NCBI GenBank assembly: GCA_024036415.1 | Contig: JAMWET010000756.1 | Coordinates: forward strand, 324,001 to 388,000 | DNA length: 64,000 nucleotides | Direction: 5' to 3' | From: Prochilodus magdalenae | Taxonomy: Eukaryota; Chordata; Actinopteri; Characiformes; Prochilodontidae | Shown: positions 44,035 to 56,794 of the stretch, piece by piece | How the letters are laid out: each line of letters begins with the position of its first letter | How positions within the stretch are numbered: the stretch's first letter is position 1 | Notes under the pieces: generated by a model | Seen by the model: the letters and a program-made list of their open reading frames with translations, nothing else | Databases searched by the model: none | What the model was told of the DNA's origin: nothing | Made by a program: the position numbers and the translations under genes

Positions 44035-44325
44035 TGGGGGCAGTCGTGGGCTGGAGGTTAGGGAACCAGCCTTGTGACCGGAGGGTCGCCGGTTCCATTA
44101 CCTGAACTGACAGTAACGACTGAGGTGCCCTTGAGCAAGGCACCTAACCCCCAACTGCTTCCTGGGCGCCATGGTTAGGGCTGCCCACCGCTCCGGGTAA
44201 GTGTGCTCACTGCCCCCTAGTGTGTGTGTTCACTAGTGAGTGTGTTTGTGGGTGTTTCACTTCACGGATGGGTTAAATGCGGAGACTAAATTTCCCCACT
44301 GTGGGATTAAAATCTAAATCTAATC
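44035..44325 (+). mobile_element. tRNA-derived SINE (V-SINE/HE1-like)
   Basis: Pol III A-box-like GTGGGCTGGAGG (about 44046) and B-box-like GGTCGCCGGTTCCATTACC (about 44085-44103) form a tRNA-derived head. The body has CCCTTGAGCAAGGCACCTAA with CCCCCAACTGCT, and the tail AATTTCCCCACTGTGGGATT then AAAATC, both typical of teleost V-SINEs. Near full length. Family naming is from memory. Confidence 0.8.
44210..44223 (-). promoter_or_regulatory. CTCF-like motif inside the SINE
   Basis: CTGCCCCCTAGTGT matches 13 of 14 positions of the reverse-complement CTCF core by eye. It lies in the SINE body. Confidence 0.35.
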
Positions 44326-44889
44326 TTTAAAGAAACAAACCCTGCCAGAGAGGCGCAGTTGCCAGGTGCTGAGTGATAATCAGACATGTCCTGATGAATG
44401 CACATCCTTCATCAGGACTTTGTCAGTCTTTGTTCTGGAGTACCACTGCCTTACATGCTGTAATGTTCTTCTGACTCCCCTGTAAAACAGTCTGAGATCT
44501 GATTGTTTTATTGAGTAATTAACAGACTAGACTATCTAGTATGTGTACATTAACCAGCCAGCTCGTCGTCTTGTTTGTGTCTAAAGTACAGAGCTACCCC
44601 AGAACCAGGACTGTGAACCACTGCTGTCCTGAATCAAGCTTTTACAGAGACAAGGTGACATGTACAATTCAACAACACTGCATTAACACTGTTTGCATGA
44701 TATTCTGGTTCATCTTAGCAGGTATGGGAAACCGGTAACTGTACTATCATAGCTTTTATAGGTTATTAGATCATTTTATAATGTCTGGCACTATAATAAG
44801 CCATAACCATGATTTCTAGACTGAAGAAGAAAATATCCCATGTGTGTATAAGAAGAATTTGGTAAATATTATGTGACTAAATCGATAGT

Positions 44890-45058
44890 AAATGTGGTCT
44901 CACATACATTTAATATTTATCAGTCTGTGTGTAATGAATGGATATAATATAAAAGTTATATAAAATAATATAAAAGTTTCACTTTTTGAATGGAATTCCT
45001 GAAATAAATAAACTTTTCCATGATATTCTAATTTTATAACCAGCACCTGTATGAGCTC
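44890..45058. mobile_element. Terminal fragment of a Tc1-like element
   Basis: CAGTCTGTGTGTAATGAATG through TTTGAATGGAATTCCTGAAA to ATAACCAGCACCTGTA matches the terminal region of a fish Tc1 family whose ends read TACAGGTGCTGG. The family appears to be the same as the decayed copy starting near 45490. Confidence 0.7.
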
Positions 45059-45489
45059 TTTGGATTAAAGGGCTATGAGTAATAATACCATACATATTAG
45101 AAATAGAGATTACTACAGTAGCTTGTTCTGTGTCAGATCTGCATGCTTTAGTGAAATGTCCCGATATTAACAGATATGGTGATCATTCCAGATAAAGCCG
45201 GAGAGGCGTCGTTAATAACTGTTATGCCACTGATCAACAATCAATCAGTTCCAGGGCTGGCTAGTGCTTCTTGTTTCCTATCACTACTGTCTGTATCTAC
45301 AGTCCCCACATCTTTGATTGTTCAGTTTGAGTGTTAGCCACTCATAGCTCATTTTGGCTGTACATATTTCACAATCACTCTGCGACCCCCAGACATGTCC
45401 ACTGTTCAGGGTTCCTGAATTTGAACCAGTGACTGCAACTAGCCTACTATGAGGAAGGTAAATTAGTGTTGGATGGAGAGCCAGTTATT

Positions 45490-46690
45490 TAAAGTTGGTC
45501 CATGTAGTAAAAAAAATAGAACATCATAAAAAAAGATAAACTCATATACCTTTTATATTAATTACATGTAAATGAGATATTTGTTTTAATGTTGATCAGT
45601 GTGGCTCATGGCTCATGGCAATCAGAAATCGGGTATCTCAAATTCCTGGAATATTTCATAAGAAGGAAGTGCAATACAGAAATTTCTGCTCTGACAAGTA
45701 TGTTCATTTATACACTTACTACTTGGCTGATGATTACTTGATTACTGCATCAGTGCTGCGTGGCATGGAGGCAGTCGGCTCATGGCACTGCTGTTATTAA
45801 AGCCCAGGTTGCTTTGATAGTGGCCTTCGGTTTACCAGTATTGCTGGGTTGGCAATATCCCACAGTTTCTCTCTGGAGCGTAGATCTAGAGTTGGCTGGC
45901 CAAACAAGCACAGTAATATTATGCTCAGGATACCATGCGGTGGCAGTTTTGGGACAGTGGACACTTGCCATGCTCTACTGAAAATGGAAATTGTTATCTC
46001 CATAGAGCTTGTGAGTGGACAGAAGCATGAAGTGTTCTGAAGTCCCTGGGTAGGCTTCTGCATCGACTAGATTAAACACACTGGACCAACACCAGCAGAT
46101 CACAGCACCCTAAAAACACAGACTGCAGACACTTTGGATTCTGTGGCTCTCCGCTCCCTCAGACTGGAGGACCTGGATTTTCTAATGAAATACAAACTGA
46201 CGTCGGACCACTCAGCAACGGTCCAGCTTTCTCTCGCCCAGGTGAGACCCTTCTGACGTTGTCTCTGCTTCAGGAGTGGCTTGATATTAGGAAAGCGGCG
46301 GTTGGAGCCCCCTTTCTGAAGACGTCTGTGAGTGGTGGCCTCAGTTGACTCCTTGTGAATCTCTCCTGATTTCCTGAATAGACTTTGCTTGACAGTCCTC
46401 AAGTCATTCCAGGCAGGCATGCACCTTTGCCTACCACTTTTCCCCCTTCCAGTCAACTTTCAATTGATATACGTTGATGCAGCAGTCTGCTAACAGCCAG
46501 GCTTTTCAGCAGTGACCATTATTGGCCTACCCTCCTTGTGGAAGAGGTCCATGCTTGTCTTCTGCACGACTGTCATGTCAGCAGTCTTCCCCATGACTGT
46601 GGTCGCGTGTGCTGAACCAGACTGTGAGGTACACAGTATTTATAATGTTTGAATATTTTACTTGAAATAAAATGTTTGAGGAATTTGAGG
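45490..46690 (-). mobile_element. Decayed Tc1-like transposon, second fragment
   Basis: The minus strand carries a broken Tc1 transposase. From 46456 down it reads GEIHKE, THRRLQ and KPLLKQRQRQKGLTWARE, diagnostic of the N-terminal/linker region, and continues in another frame at 45797-46063. On the + strand, CACTGGACCAACACCAGCAG and GCCCAGGTTGCTTTGATAG are recognisable family sequence. Multiple frameshifts; inactive. With the 44890 fragment it may be one disrupted insertion or two insertions. Confidence 0.85.
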
Positions 46691-46699
46691 AATTTGGGA

Positions 46700-47430
46700 T
46701 TGCTCATGGGTTATAGGCCTGAAGGATGTTGCTTTATCTTTATGAATTGAATTATGAACAAACTCCTTCGTAAGTTTAACAGAAGTTTAGATGCACTGTG
46801 TGAACATGTCGTTCGCCTCAAAGTGTGCTTTTAGTCGGCCTGTTCGGACTGTCCTTCCTGTGCACCTGCGCTGATGTTCCATGTATGTCCAGCAGGTGGC
46901 ACTTTTGCACAGATTATCCTCAGACTGTGCAGAACCTCCAACCTGCGACTCACTGCTGCGTGCCCCATGCAGATCCATCCCAGAGGTTTATATTTGTTAT
47001 TTTCCTCTTCTCTTTCTCTTCTGTTTGCATTATTACTCAGTTCATACTGGCACTTGAATATGACACCATACTATAGATATAATGTTATTATAGCTGGTCG
47101 TTATTTTTTGCTCGTTAATGTATTTGAGTTGTGTGTCCTCTAAATAAGCATCTGTGTGTCCACCACAACAGAATCCAGCACCTACTTCGAGCTGCACTCG
47201 CAGTAACAGCAGGTCCAGCCAGAAACCGCACCTCGTTTAAACAGGGTTCAGGTCTTCGGACATACAGAGATGATGGATTAGGACAGACAGTGTTGAGTTA
47301 GCTCCTATTCGGGAGACAGACTAAGCGCCTCTTCTGTGTGGTTTGGTGGTGTATAATGTAATTATGGCAGTAATTGTGTGGACCTGGTATTCATGAAAAC
47401 CAATCACTCATTTACCATCTCCCCCTCACT
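46700..47430. other. Intergenic sequence, no gene seen
   Basis: Moderate GC with no repeat I recognise and no supported reading frame. Contains the CTCF-like motif at 46889. Confidence 0.6.
46889..46902 (+). promoter_or_regulatory. CTCF-like motif, full core match
   Basis: CCAGCAGGTGGCAC matches all 14 positions of the CCASYAGRKGGCRS core by eye. It stands in non-repetitive intergenic DNA. Confidence 0.5.
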
Positions 47431-47439
47431 GAGCTCACG

Positions 47440-47487
47440 TCCTTTGTGTGTGTGTGGGTGTGTGTGTGTGATACTGAGAAAAGACTG

Positions 47488-47529
<42 letters not shown>

Positions 47530-47844
47530 GATGCGGAGAATGGGCTGGGGGAGTGTGTGAGAGAGAGTGTGTGTGGGGGGGTGTTGGGTAATCAGGCCTA
47601 TTGTTGTCCTGAAGGCCGTGAACTTGGCCTTTTGTGTTTTGGCCCGCAGCTGCCCCACATGCTCTGCAGCCTCAGCTCCACTGCAGCTCTGCGCTCATCT
47701 CACCACCGCAGCGCAGACCTGCACACACACGCAGCCTGGCAGGTAGCAACGCTTCAGCAGGTGAATCCGGCTGGAAACGAGCGAGGAGTGAATAAAGAGC
47801 AGAGCAGAGCGGGTCAAGGCTGTTTACACCCTCCTTCACCTGCG

Positions 47845-47890
<46 letters not shown>

Positions 47891-48000
47891 CACTCTCACT
47901 CTCTCTCTCACTCACTTACTCTCTTGCTATCTCTGCTCATATATACATACACATTACTATACATTATACATAGAGGGAGAGAGAAAGAGAGAGAGATGTA
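47440..48000. repeat. Mixed GT/GA/TC/CA simple-sequence cluster
   Basis: Runs of GT (47446-47503), GA (47503-47532), TC (47847-47862), CA (47863-47887) and GA again (47970-47995), around a GC-richer 150-bp island (47640-47830) with no supported exon. Confidence 0.85.
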
Positions 48001-48204
48001 TACTAGCTGTACTATATGGTATACATATATTCCTTTTATGACTTCTTCTTTCTTTATTTTGTCTCTCTGTATTTCCCTTTCTCTCTCCGGTCTTTTTCGC
48101 TCTCTCTGTAACTCTTTCTGTCTCTCTCTCCTTCTTGTTCGGTCTCTCTGTTTCTCCCTCAGTTCAGTTCAGTGTTTGTTTTATTGTCGTGGTGAATTTA
48201 CATT

Positions 48205-48347
<143 letters not shown>

Positions 48348-48609
48348 GCTGGAAGAGAGGGAATGAGCTCGCAGCGGTGCGGGAGTGTCATGCTGGATAA
48401 ATGGAAGGACCGAGGACTCTGACAGTGGGTGTGTGCTGTAAGGGTTTCTCTGTGTCTGACTCGCAGTGAACACACACCGCGCTTTCAGCACCTCCGCCTC
48501 TCAGCCTCAAACACAGCGAGCATATAATACAGGGAACACTCCCATCAGCACTAAATATTAACGACTTATAACGATAAAAAATAATGGTAATAATAATAAT
48601 TTAAAATGG

Positions 48610-48874
<265 letters not shown>

Positions 48875-49008
48875 AGTAGTATATGAGAGTCCACATAGTC
48901 CTTTATTAAACCAGCCGGACTGATGTGGACAGAGCATTTATCTGACCAGTCAGTCTTCCTCACTGCGGATAGAGAAGAGATGTGCTCAAGACGCGTGTTA
49001 GAGGCGTG

Positions 49009-49042
49009 AACACACACTCACACACACACTCACACAAACACA

Positions 49043-49127
<85 letters not shown>

Positions 49128-49312
49128 AAACACACTCACACACACACACACACACACACACTCGGGCAGTCTGTGTGTTTATAACTGTACGAATGGATTA
49201 GAAGGGAAATTCGGGTTTCTTGGATGTTGCTCCAAAACTGAAAAGAATCTGAAACACACACACACACACACACACAAACACACACACGCGCGCGCACACA
49301 CACACACAGCTG
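49009..49312. repeat. (CA)n microsatellite cluster
   Basis: CA tracts with CACACT interruptions at 49009-49160, then 49254-49308 with a CGCGCGCG core, separated by about 90 bp of non-repetitive sequence. Confidence 0.96.
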
Positions 49313-49859
49313 TGCTGTTTGGCTCCTTTCGTTTTATTTACACACACGTTTTTATATTCTCATTACTTTTATTAACTGTACATTTGACCTTAATCTTTTT
49401 ATCAAGGCTACAGTTTACCTCCACATCTGTACATTAAATGCATTTATATTTTACGGTTTATATTTAAGTATCAATTAAAATTTTTTTAAGGATCTTTTTC
49501 TCTGATTATCTACCCCCGTGTCCTATCCGTCTTCTCTCTTTCCTTCCTACCACAGTAATAAGCGCCTATAGATGAGCAGGTAATGACTACAGTCACTACA
49601 GACAGTAAGAGAAACGTGTCGAACCACCTTACACTAAACTAAACTGTGTTAAAAGCAGCCTGAGTGTCTACACAAGCAGTGTTCAGACTGCACACCGTGG
49701 TGGAAAGTGTTGGTGTCTGAAAAAATAAAGATGGATAAGAGAGAGAATTACAGGAGAGCGCAAACAAAAAAGAGGAAACGGGCCCCGGGCAGGAGTGTAA
49801 CCTGCTTAAGTGGCGAAAGAGGGAATATCTCCTGGAGTATGTACAAAACAGACACTCGT

Positions 49860-50154
49860 TATGACACACACACACACACCTATTATACAGATTCCTCACT
49901 CCACATAACACACACACACACAACCTCTCTCCATATAACACACACACAAACTCCATATAACACAGACAGAGACTTATTACTCATTATAACACACACATAC
50001 TCCTCTCTCCGTATAACACACACACAGACACACACACGCACAGAATAATCACTTCATATAACACACACACACTGACTCATCACTCCATTTAACATGCAGA
50101 CAGACTTATTACTCATTATAACACACACAGACTCCTCTCTCCATATAACACAAA

Positions 50155-50193
<39 letters not shown>

Positions 50194-52200
50194 ACTCCAT
50201 ATAACACACACACAGACGTATCACTCATTATTACACGACTCATCACTCTATATAACCCATACAGAGACTCATCACTCTATATAACCCATACAGAGACTCA
50301 TCACTCTATATAACCCATACAGAGACTCCTCACTCCATATAACCCATACAGAGACTCCTCACTCCATATAACCTATATACACACACAGAATCATTACTTC
50401 ATATAAAACACACACACAACACAGACTAATCACTCCACATAACACACGCACAGACTCATCACAGACTAATCACTCCACATAACACACACACATAGACTCA
50501 TCACACAGACTCATCACTCCATTTAACACACACACATGCACACACATATCACTCCATTTAACACACACACAGACTTCTCACTCCATATAACACACCCACA
50601 TCACTATATATATCACACATACACACAGAGACTCATCACTCCCTATATCACAGACAAACAGACTCATCACTCCATATTACACTAACCGAATCATCACTCT
50701 GTATATCACACACACACACAGACTCATCACTCCTTATAACACACACAGACTCATTACACAGACTCATCACTCCATATAACTCACACACCCATTAAGCCAT
50801 GTAACACACTTACACACAGACTCACCACTCCCTATAACACGCACACACACACATCACTCCATATAAAACACACAGACTTATCACTCCATATAAAACATAC
50901 ACACCCACACAGACCCATCACCCCACATAACACACACAGACCCATCTCCCCATATAACACACACGCTCATCACTACATATAACACACACATACACTCACA
51001 CAGACCCATCACCCCACATAACATACACACAGACCATCACCCTGTATAACACACACACACACACACATTACTCCATATAACACACACACATAGACTCATC
51101 ACTCCATATAAAACACACACATAGACTCATCACTCCATATAAAACACAAACATAGACTCATCACTCCATATAAAACACAAACATAGACTCATCACTCCAT
51201 ATAAAACACACACATAGACTCACCACTCCATATAACACACACACAGACTTATCACTCCATATGAAACACACACACACACACACAGACCCACCACCCCACA
51301 TAACATACACACACACACACACAGACCCCACATAACATACACACACACACAGACCCATCACCCCATATAACACACACACGCTCATCACTACATATAACAC
51401 ACACACACACATAGACTCATCACTGCATATAAAACACACACACCCACACAGACTCATCACCCCACATATCATACACACACACACAGACCCATCACCCCAC
51501 ATATCATACACACACACAGACCCATCACCCCATATAACACACACACTCATCACTACATAGACACACACAGAGACTCTTCACTCCATATAACACACACACA
51601 TACACACACACATACACACACAGACCCATCACCCCACATATCATACACACACACACACACAGACCCATCACCCCACATATCATACACACACACACACACA
51701 TCACTACATATAACACACACACATAGACTCATCACTCCATATAACACACACACACTCATCACTACATATAACACACACACACACACACACACAGACCCGT
51801 CACCCCATATAACACACACACACACTCATCACTACATATAACACACACACACTCATCACTACATATAACACACACACACACACAGACCCATCAGCCCACA
51901 TATCATACACACACACAGACCCATCACCCCACATATCATACACACACACACACACACACACATCACTACATATAACACACACACATAGACTCATCACTCC
52001 ATATAACACACACACAGAACCATCACCCCATATAACACACACACACACAGACCCATCACCCCACATAATATACGCACACAGACAGACCCATCGCCCCATA
52101 TAACACACACACATAGGCTCATCACCCTATATAACACACACACATAGGCTCATCACCCCATATAACACACACATACATAGACGGATCACTCTATATAAAA
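49860..52200. repeat. 2.3-kb degenerate minisatellite built on CA repeats
   Basis: An array of roughly 28-45 bp units of the form ACTCATCACTCCATATAA plus a variable (CA)n spacer, continuing with little interruption. A locally uniform block at 50235-50370 has a 29-bp unit (ACTCATCACTCTATATAACC then CATACAGAG) in four or five copies. Later units shift to GACCCATCACCCCACATA. Stops are rare on the minus strand, producing spurious VCVCVIWGDGSV-like open frames. Confidence 0.95.
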
Positions 52201-53770
52201 CACAACATTAGTCATAATACTTTTCAATGACCATTGTCCACCTTACTGCATCTCTCTGAGCTAATCAGGCTTTTTTGTTACTGTGTCATATGTTCCACAT
52301 TATTTACAAAAGACATGTTACATCTTATGAGACTTGTTTGTGAGTCTACTGATAGTTAGTTTAGGAAAGTCTACCAATTAAAAACACTTATCCGGGAGCA
52401 GGGAAAAAGGCATAAGGAAAAGTACTCCCTATTCTATGCCTTCATTTTAAGCAGCATTTTGCTTCTTTATGTCCACTGAGAGACAGGACACACATCCACC
52501 CTGGACACATATCCACCCTGGACATACATCCACCATGGACACACATCCACCCTGACAAATAAATAGGCTAATGATATTAATATTTTTGTGCTAGAGTCAC
52601 TTGTTAAAAGCACAGGATCTGAAGTATCGATATTTATTGTTCTCCCATTCCTACTACCAGCATTTTGTACCTGTTCTTAGAAGTGTGGTGGTAAACATGG
52701 AAGAAAAGCTCATCTTTGCGCATATACAGTTGAAGAAAGTAGCCGATATTGATGGTCTCTCTGGGGAGTTAAATCACTCGATACCTAGCTAGGTTAGCCA
52801 GAATGCTAAGAAGCAGTTAGCAGTTTTCCAATGAAATTTGTTTATCAGTAATAATGTGTGCTTTGAAAACTAGCTAGCTTTCCTGGACCTCGTTCACATC
52901 CTCACACGACAACAAGAGTGGCCTTGAACACGCTTACATAAGGCAAACCCAGGGTGATGTAAGCGACTTGATGCCTGCTAGTGTGAAGGTAGAGAGTATG
53001 TCCTGGACTGCAGATACACGTCCAGTCAGCTGGAGGAACTCATGATAAAAAATATATTTTTTTTCACTGTTCGGATCTTCAACACACAGATAATCAGGTC
53101 TGGCAGGTTTACTAGTGCTAATCAGAGAAAGACGTGTGGAAAAAGATGGAGCTGGTTTTATATATGAACTCAGAGGGCCTTGATTGTTTTCAATGTCGTT
53201 CTGAATTTGTTTTGTTGTGTTTATAATGTTAACATAAAACAAAATCTAAATACAAGAGGGAGGAAATGGAAGAGGGGAAGCCGCCTGTAGGGATAATTAA
53301 CTCATATTAGATAAATCTGTGAGGGAGATAATTGTATCACTGAGAAAAACAATGACCCCGAGTACAGCCTAGAGGCAGAACAACACAGTGGGCTGGGATC
53401 AAGCCAACCATTCACGCACCCCCAACAACCCCAACACACACACACACATACAGAAACTGTTGCTACCCAATGAGCAGAGCTACATAAAGAGAATGTAACG
53501 ATACATATGGGAAAGTCACTGCCTCCATCTGCCTCAAATATTCATCCAGATTTGCAGGAGTGACTTTTGAAATGTTCTGCACCCTATAGCTTTACAGACT
53601 ATACCCAAACATTCAAGACCTAGCTTTAATAACCAGATAGTGGATCCCTATTATATGTGTTAGAATGATTTTGGATACGTCCTCCATCTCTCCTCATATT
53701 AATAATCATGTATTTTCCTGATTCCCACAGCTGAGCGTGTGCGTATGTTGTGTGGAGGTTTGTATTATAG
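52201..53770. other. Intergenic sequence, no gene seen
   Basis: No supported coding or RNA gene. A 17-bp tandem repeat (CACACATCCACCCTGGA, four copies) lies at 52488-52554; otherwise unremarkable. Confidence 0.6.
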
Positions 53771-53961
53771 CAGTGTTTCTGAGGCCTGGTTCTGGAGGCA
53801 GTCTGCCCTGCACATTTTTGTGCTTTCCCTTCTCACAGCACACTCATTCAAGTTATCAGCTCATTAACAAGCCTTTTCAGAGCTGCAGGAGGTGTTAAAG
53901 CAGGGACTCCACTGAACTGTGCAGGGCAGGGAGCCTGCAGGACCACGGTTCAGAAACACTG
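53771..53961. mobile_element. Short MITE with 41-bp inverted ends
   Basis: Left end CAGTGTTTCTGAGGCCTGGT (53771-53811) and right end 53921-53961 are inverted copies, 33 of 41 bases identical by eye. A 109-bp interior without coding capacity. The GGTCCTG and TCCTGGAGG-like core resembles the hAT-like repeat at 40255. No clear target-site duplication. Confidence 0.75.
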
Positions 53962-55289
53962 TAGTCTGTACTGCATCAGAGTACTAAGACCACATCTCCA
54001 TTTATTTATTTATTTACAGTCAAAACAGCCTTTACATGCAGGTTCCTCATCTTACAGCACCAGGAAAAAAGAAAAATAAATACTTTTATTAAACATTTTC
54101 TGTACAACCCCAACCCCCATCAAAAAAAAAACAAAACACACAGCATACAGTATATTCAACTGGACAAGGTTCTGTCCAACCATTTGTTGACCCAACCATT
54201 TGTTTCTGGATTTTAGTAGCATATGTGGAAAATAGGGGTCAGCTTCAGTTCTAGCCTAGATGTCATGTAAACGTAATTTTTTTTTTTTTTCACGAAAAGC
54301 CTCAACAACTACATATATTACGACATTGCTGTGTCGTGTGTTCTTACTTTTTGCTCTCATTACAGCACGCTTTCTATTCAGCAGACTCACCTTTAGTTTT
54401 ACAGAGAAATCTGCAGGGATGATTTCCACACCTCCTTCAAAGTTCAGTCTTAAAGGTTGGTTGCACTTTGTGTTTTTCATGATCTAAGGGATTTCAGACA
54501 CATCCAGGTGATGTTGAGGACTGGATCATTGATCTGAGAACACCAGCAGCTTCTTTCTTGATTTAAAGGCTTTCTGTCTCCTTCCTTTTCTCAGTGAGGG
54601 AGTCCTGACAGCTACACATCCTTTCAGATCCACATTGTTGAGCTGTCTTTTCACAGAGATTGAACAGACAGAAACATCTGTGAATATTAACAGATATGAA
54701 GCAGGAGTGCAGCTTGATTTTCATTTTCAGAAATGAACCCTTTTAGTGGATAGTGTCAGTTTAGATCTACTAGGTTGTGTATGTTAGGAGTCCACATGTG
54801 TTAACATTGTTCTGTCATGTAAAAGTATTTTTTAACTTCACCTCCCTTAACTTTCCTTTCTTTGTGCATGTGGAATATTGTATCTGACCTTCTCAGAAAT
54901 AGTTCCTAAAAATGATTATCCTGATGGTTGTTAGGACTGGAAATTCAACACATGACGGGTGGTCTCTGACTTTCCACAAAGTATGCATGGTCTTAGCGGA
55001 CATGTGTACTATGGTTCATGCTTATGTAAGGCATGTAGGTCCTGCAGGTCCAGAATGGTTTGCACAAAAACATCTTTTACCATGTAACCACTCCATATAC
55101 ACTAAACTGAAACATTAAGAAAACACAGTTTATTGCAGTGGCTATTTTACCTGGTCCAAAATACCTAAACCACCCGAAATTAATCATCATGAGTTAAGGC
55201 CTCATGAGATACCGTGTTTAGCATGTAATCTCAAGGGCTGGTGAATATCCGTGGCCACAAAGTCCGCGTGCGAGTCCTAGTATTTTTCC
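53962..55289. other. Intergenic sequence, no gene seen
   Basis: A/T-rich with small homopolymer runs. The longest frames on both strands (54256-54487) are mutual shadows and show no domain. Confidence 0.6.
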
Positions 55290-55448
55290 CACCCGTATTC
55301 AGACAGACCGGGTGCCCCAGCTAAGACTGGCAGGTAGTTCAAGCGGTCCAGAAACGGTTGTGTGCACTACAGGGCAATCCTAGAGTATGACGCGCCGTAC
55401 TGTTAGCCAATCCGATAGCAGGGGGCGGGCCTTGTCTGAATACGGGTG
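55290..55448. mobile_element. Inverted-repeat element with promoter-like interior
   Basis: CACCCGTATTCAGACA at 55290-55305 recurs in exact inverted form at 55433-55448. The 127-bp interior is GC-rich relative to its surroundings and contains TTAGCCAATCCGA (CCAAT box) and GGGGGCGGGCC (GC box). It could be a MITE or a fragment of a promoter. The CTCF-like ATAGCAGGGGGCGG (55415-55428, 12 of 14) overlaps the GC box. Confidence 0.55.
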
Positions 55449-56041
55449 TGGAACTCTGACGCTGAGGAGCATCTGCTCAGTGGCGCCGAATGACCAGCAG
55501 AGGAGGCTGAAAGTCTCATATTAAGGCGCGCATCGTAATAATACTCCTAATAACTGCGTTAATACTTCTACATGTCGCCCTTTAACGAAATGTGCTGAAT
55601 ATGTGTCGATTATAAAGTTAAATATACGATAATTCGGAGGAATAGTTTCAGACGAGTTTCAGACGGATATGCAGGAATATTTCTGTACATAGGAGTCCAG
55701 TTAGCAGGTCCGCAGTTCTCAGAAAATGACCACCATCCTCACCTCCATCCCAAAAAATGCATCATCAAACAAAGACTTTATTTTCAAGCACTAAACGTAG
55801 ATGGTTTACGTCACGCTGGCTTTAATGCTGGTGAATAGACTGAGAAGCTGTTACTTTTATCATGGTATGTGTGCTACTGGTTTAAGATGGGTTCCCAGTT
55901 TCTCGGTATCGCAGGGGTTGGTGAACTGAAGCCCTCATTAAGACTGCAGGTTTGCAGAGCTGCTAGAAAATCAGCGACTCCTCATCTGCTTTAATGAAGC
56001 TTTATTCTTATACATATTCTCGTTTGATCCTGACTCTGCTG

Positions 56042-56109
56042 AGCCAATAATAATAATATTAATATTATTAATATTATTAAAAAATAATAATAATAATAAT
56101 AATAATAAT
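56042..56109. repeat. (AAT)n microsatellite
   Basis: AATAAT/ATTATT tracts, partly self-complementary. A further AAT tract lies at 57061-57094. Confidence 0.9.
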
Positions 56110-56740
56110 GTGGCTCAAAACCTACTGAGATTTAACCTTTAGTGAGGGCAGCTTCTTTAGGACACTCTGAACCGCACACTGGTGTTAGGACACCATGGCA
56201 TACATCAAACCTCTAAAGCAGCCCGTATGTGTGTATATGGATATCCAAAGCGAAGACTGAGCCATTATTATGCAACAGAGAATGACTTAATCCTGAGTCA
56301 GTGTAACAGATGTAAACAGCTCGTTGTGAATAAATAAACTGTTTATATTAATGGAGAATATTTTAGACCACCATGAAGAACCAAAGCTTACAATGCAGGA
56401 TGATATACACATAAAGCCTGATATATAAACAGCATGTAACAATTCACAGCCTGCGTTTAGAAGAAGACAGGCAGGAGGGGGAAACATTTAAGCGTTAAAA
56501 TAAACGCATAAAAACGACACCTGCGTGTACGACACCTTCCGGATTAGGAATTTAGAATAAAGACATGCATATTTCCAGGACAAACTCAGGGGCTGTAAGA
56601 GACGGGCTCTGCTCCTTCTGACTTTCATTCACCACCTTTTTACGTTTAATTCGATTTTTACCATCAAAGAGAATCTCATGGTGACTCTGCGATGAAGAAA
56701 GTCCAGACTGTCAGTTTAATGAGGCTGCAAGACGGACACG

Positions 56741-56741
<1 letters not shown>

Positions 56742-56791
<50 letters not shown>
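56742..56791. repeat. (CA)n microsatellite
   Basis: About 25 CA units. Confidence 0.96.

Positions 56792-56794
<3 letters not shown>

Noticed and set aside
47640..47830. Possible exon with AG and GT edges (CTGCCCCACATG to CTGGCAG)
   Set aside because: No recognisable protein, no partner exons, and surrounded by simple repeats.
47374..47973. 199-codon + strand frame
   Set aside because: Largely translation of GT, GA, TC and CA simple repeats; no conserved domain.
51161..52114. Minus-strand Cys/Val-rich frames (VCVCVIWGDGSV-like)
   Set aside because: Periodic product of the CA-based minisatellite; not a gene.
49860..52200. CRISPR-like alternation of core and spacer
   Set aside because: Spacers are (CA)n microsatellite, units vary in length, and the genome is vertebrate.
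54256..54487. Opposed 74- and 75-codon frames
   Set aside because: Mutual shadows over the same bases; no family resemblance.
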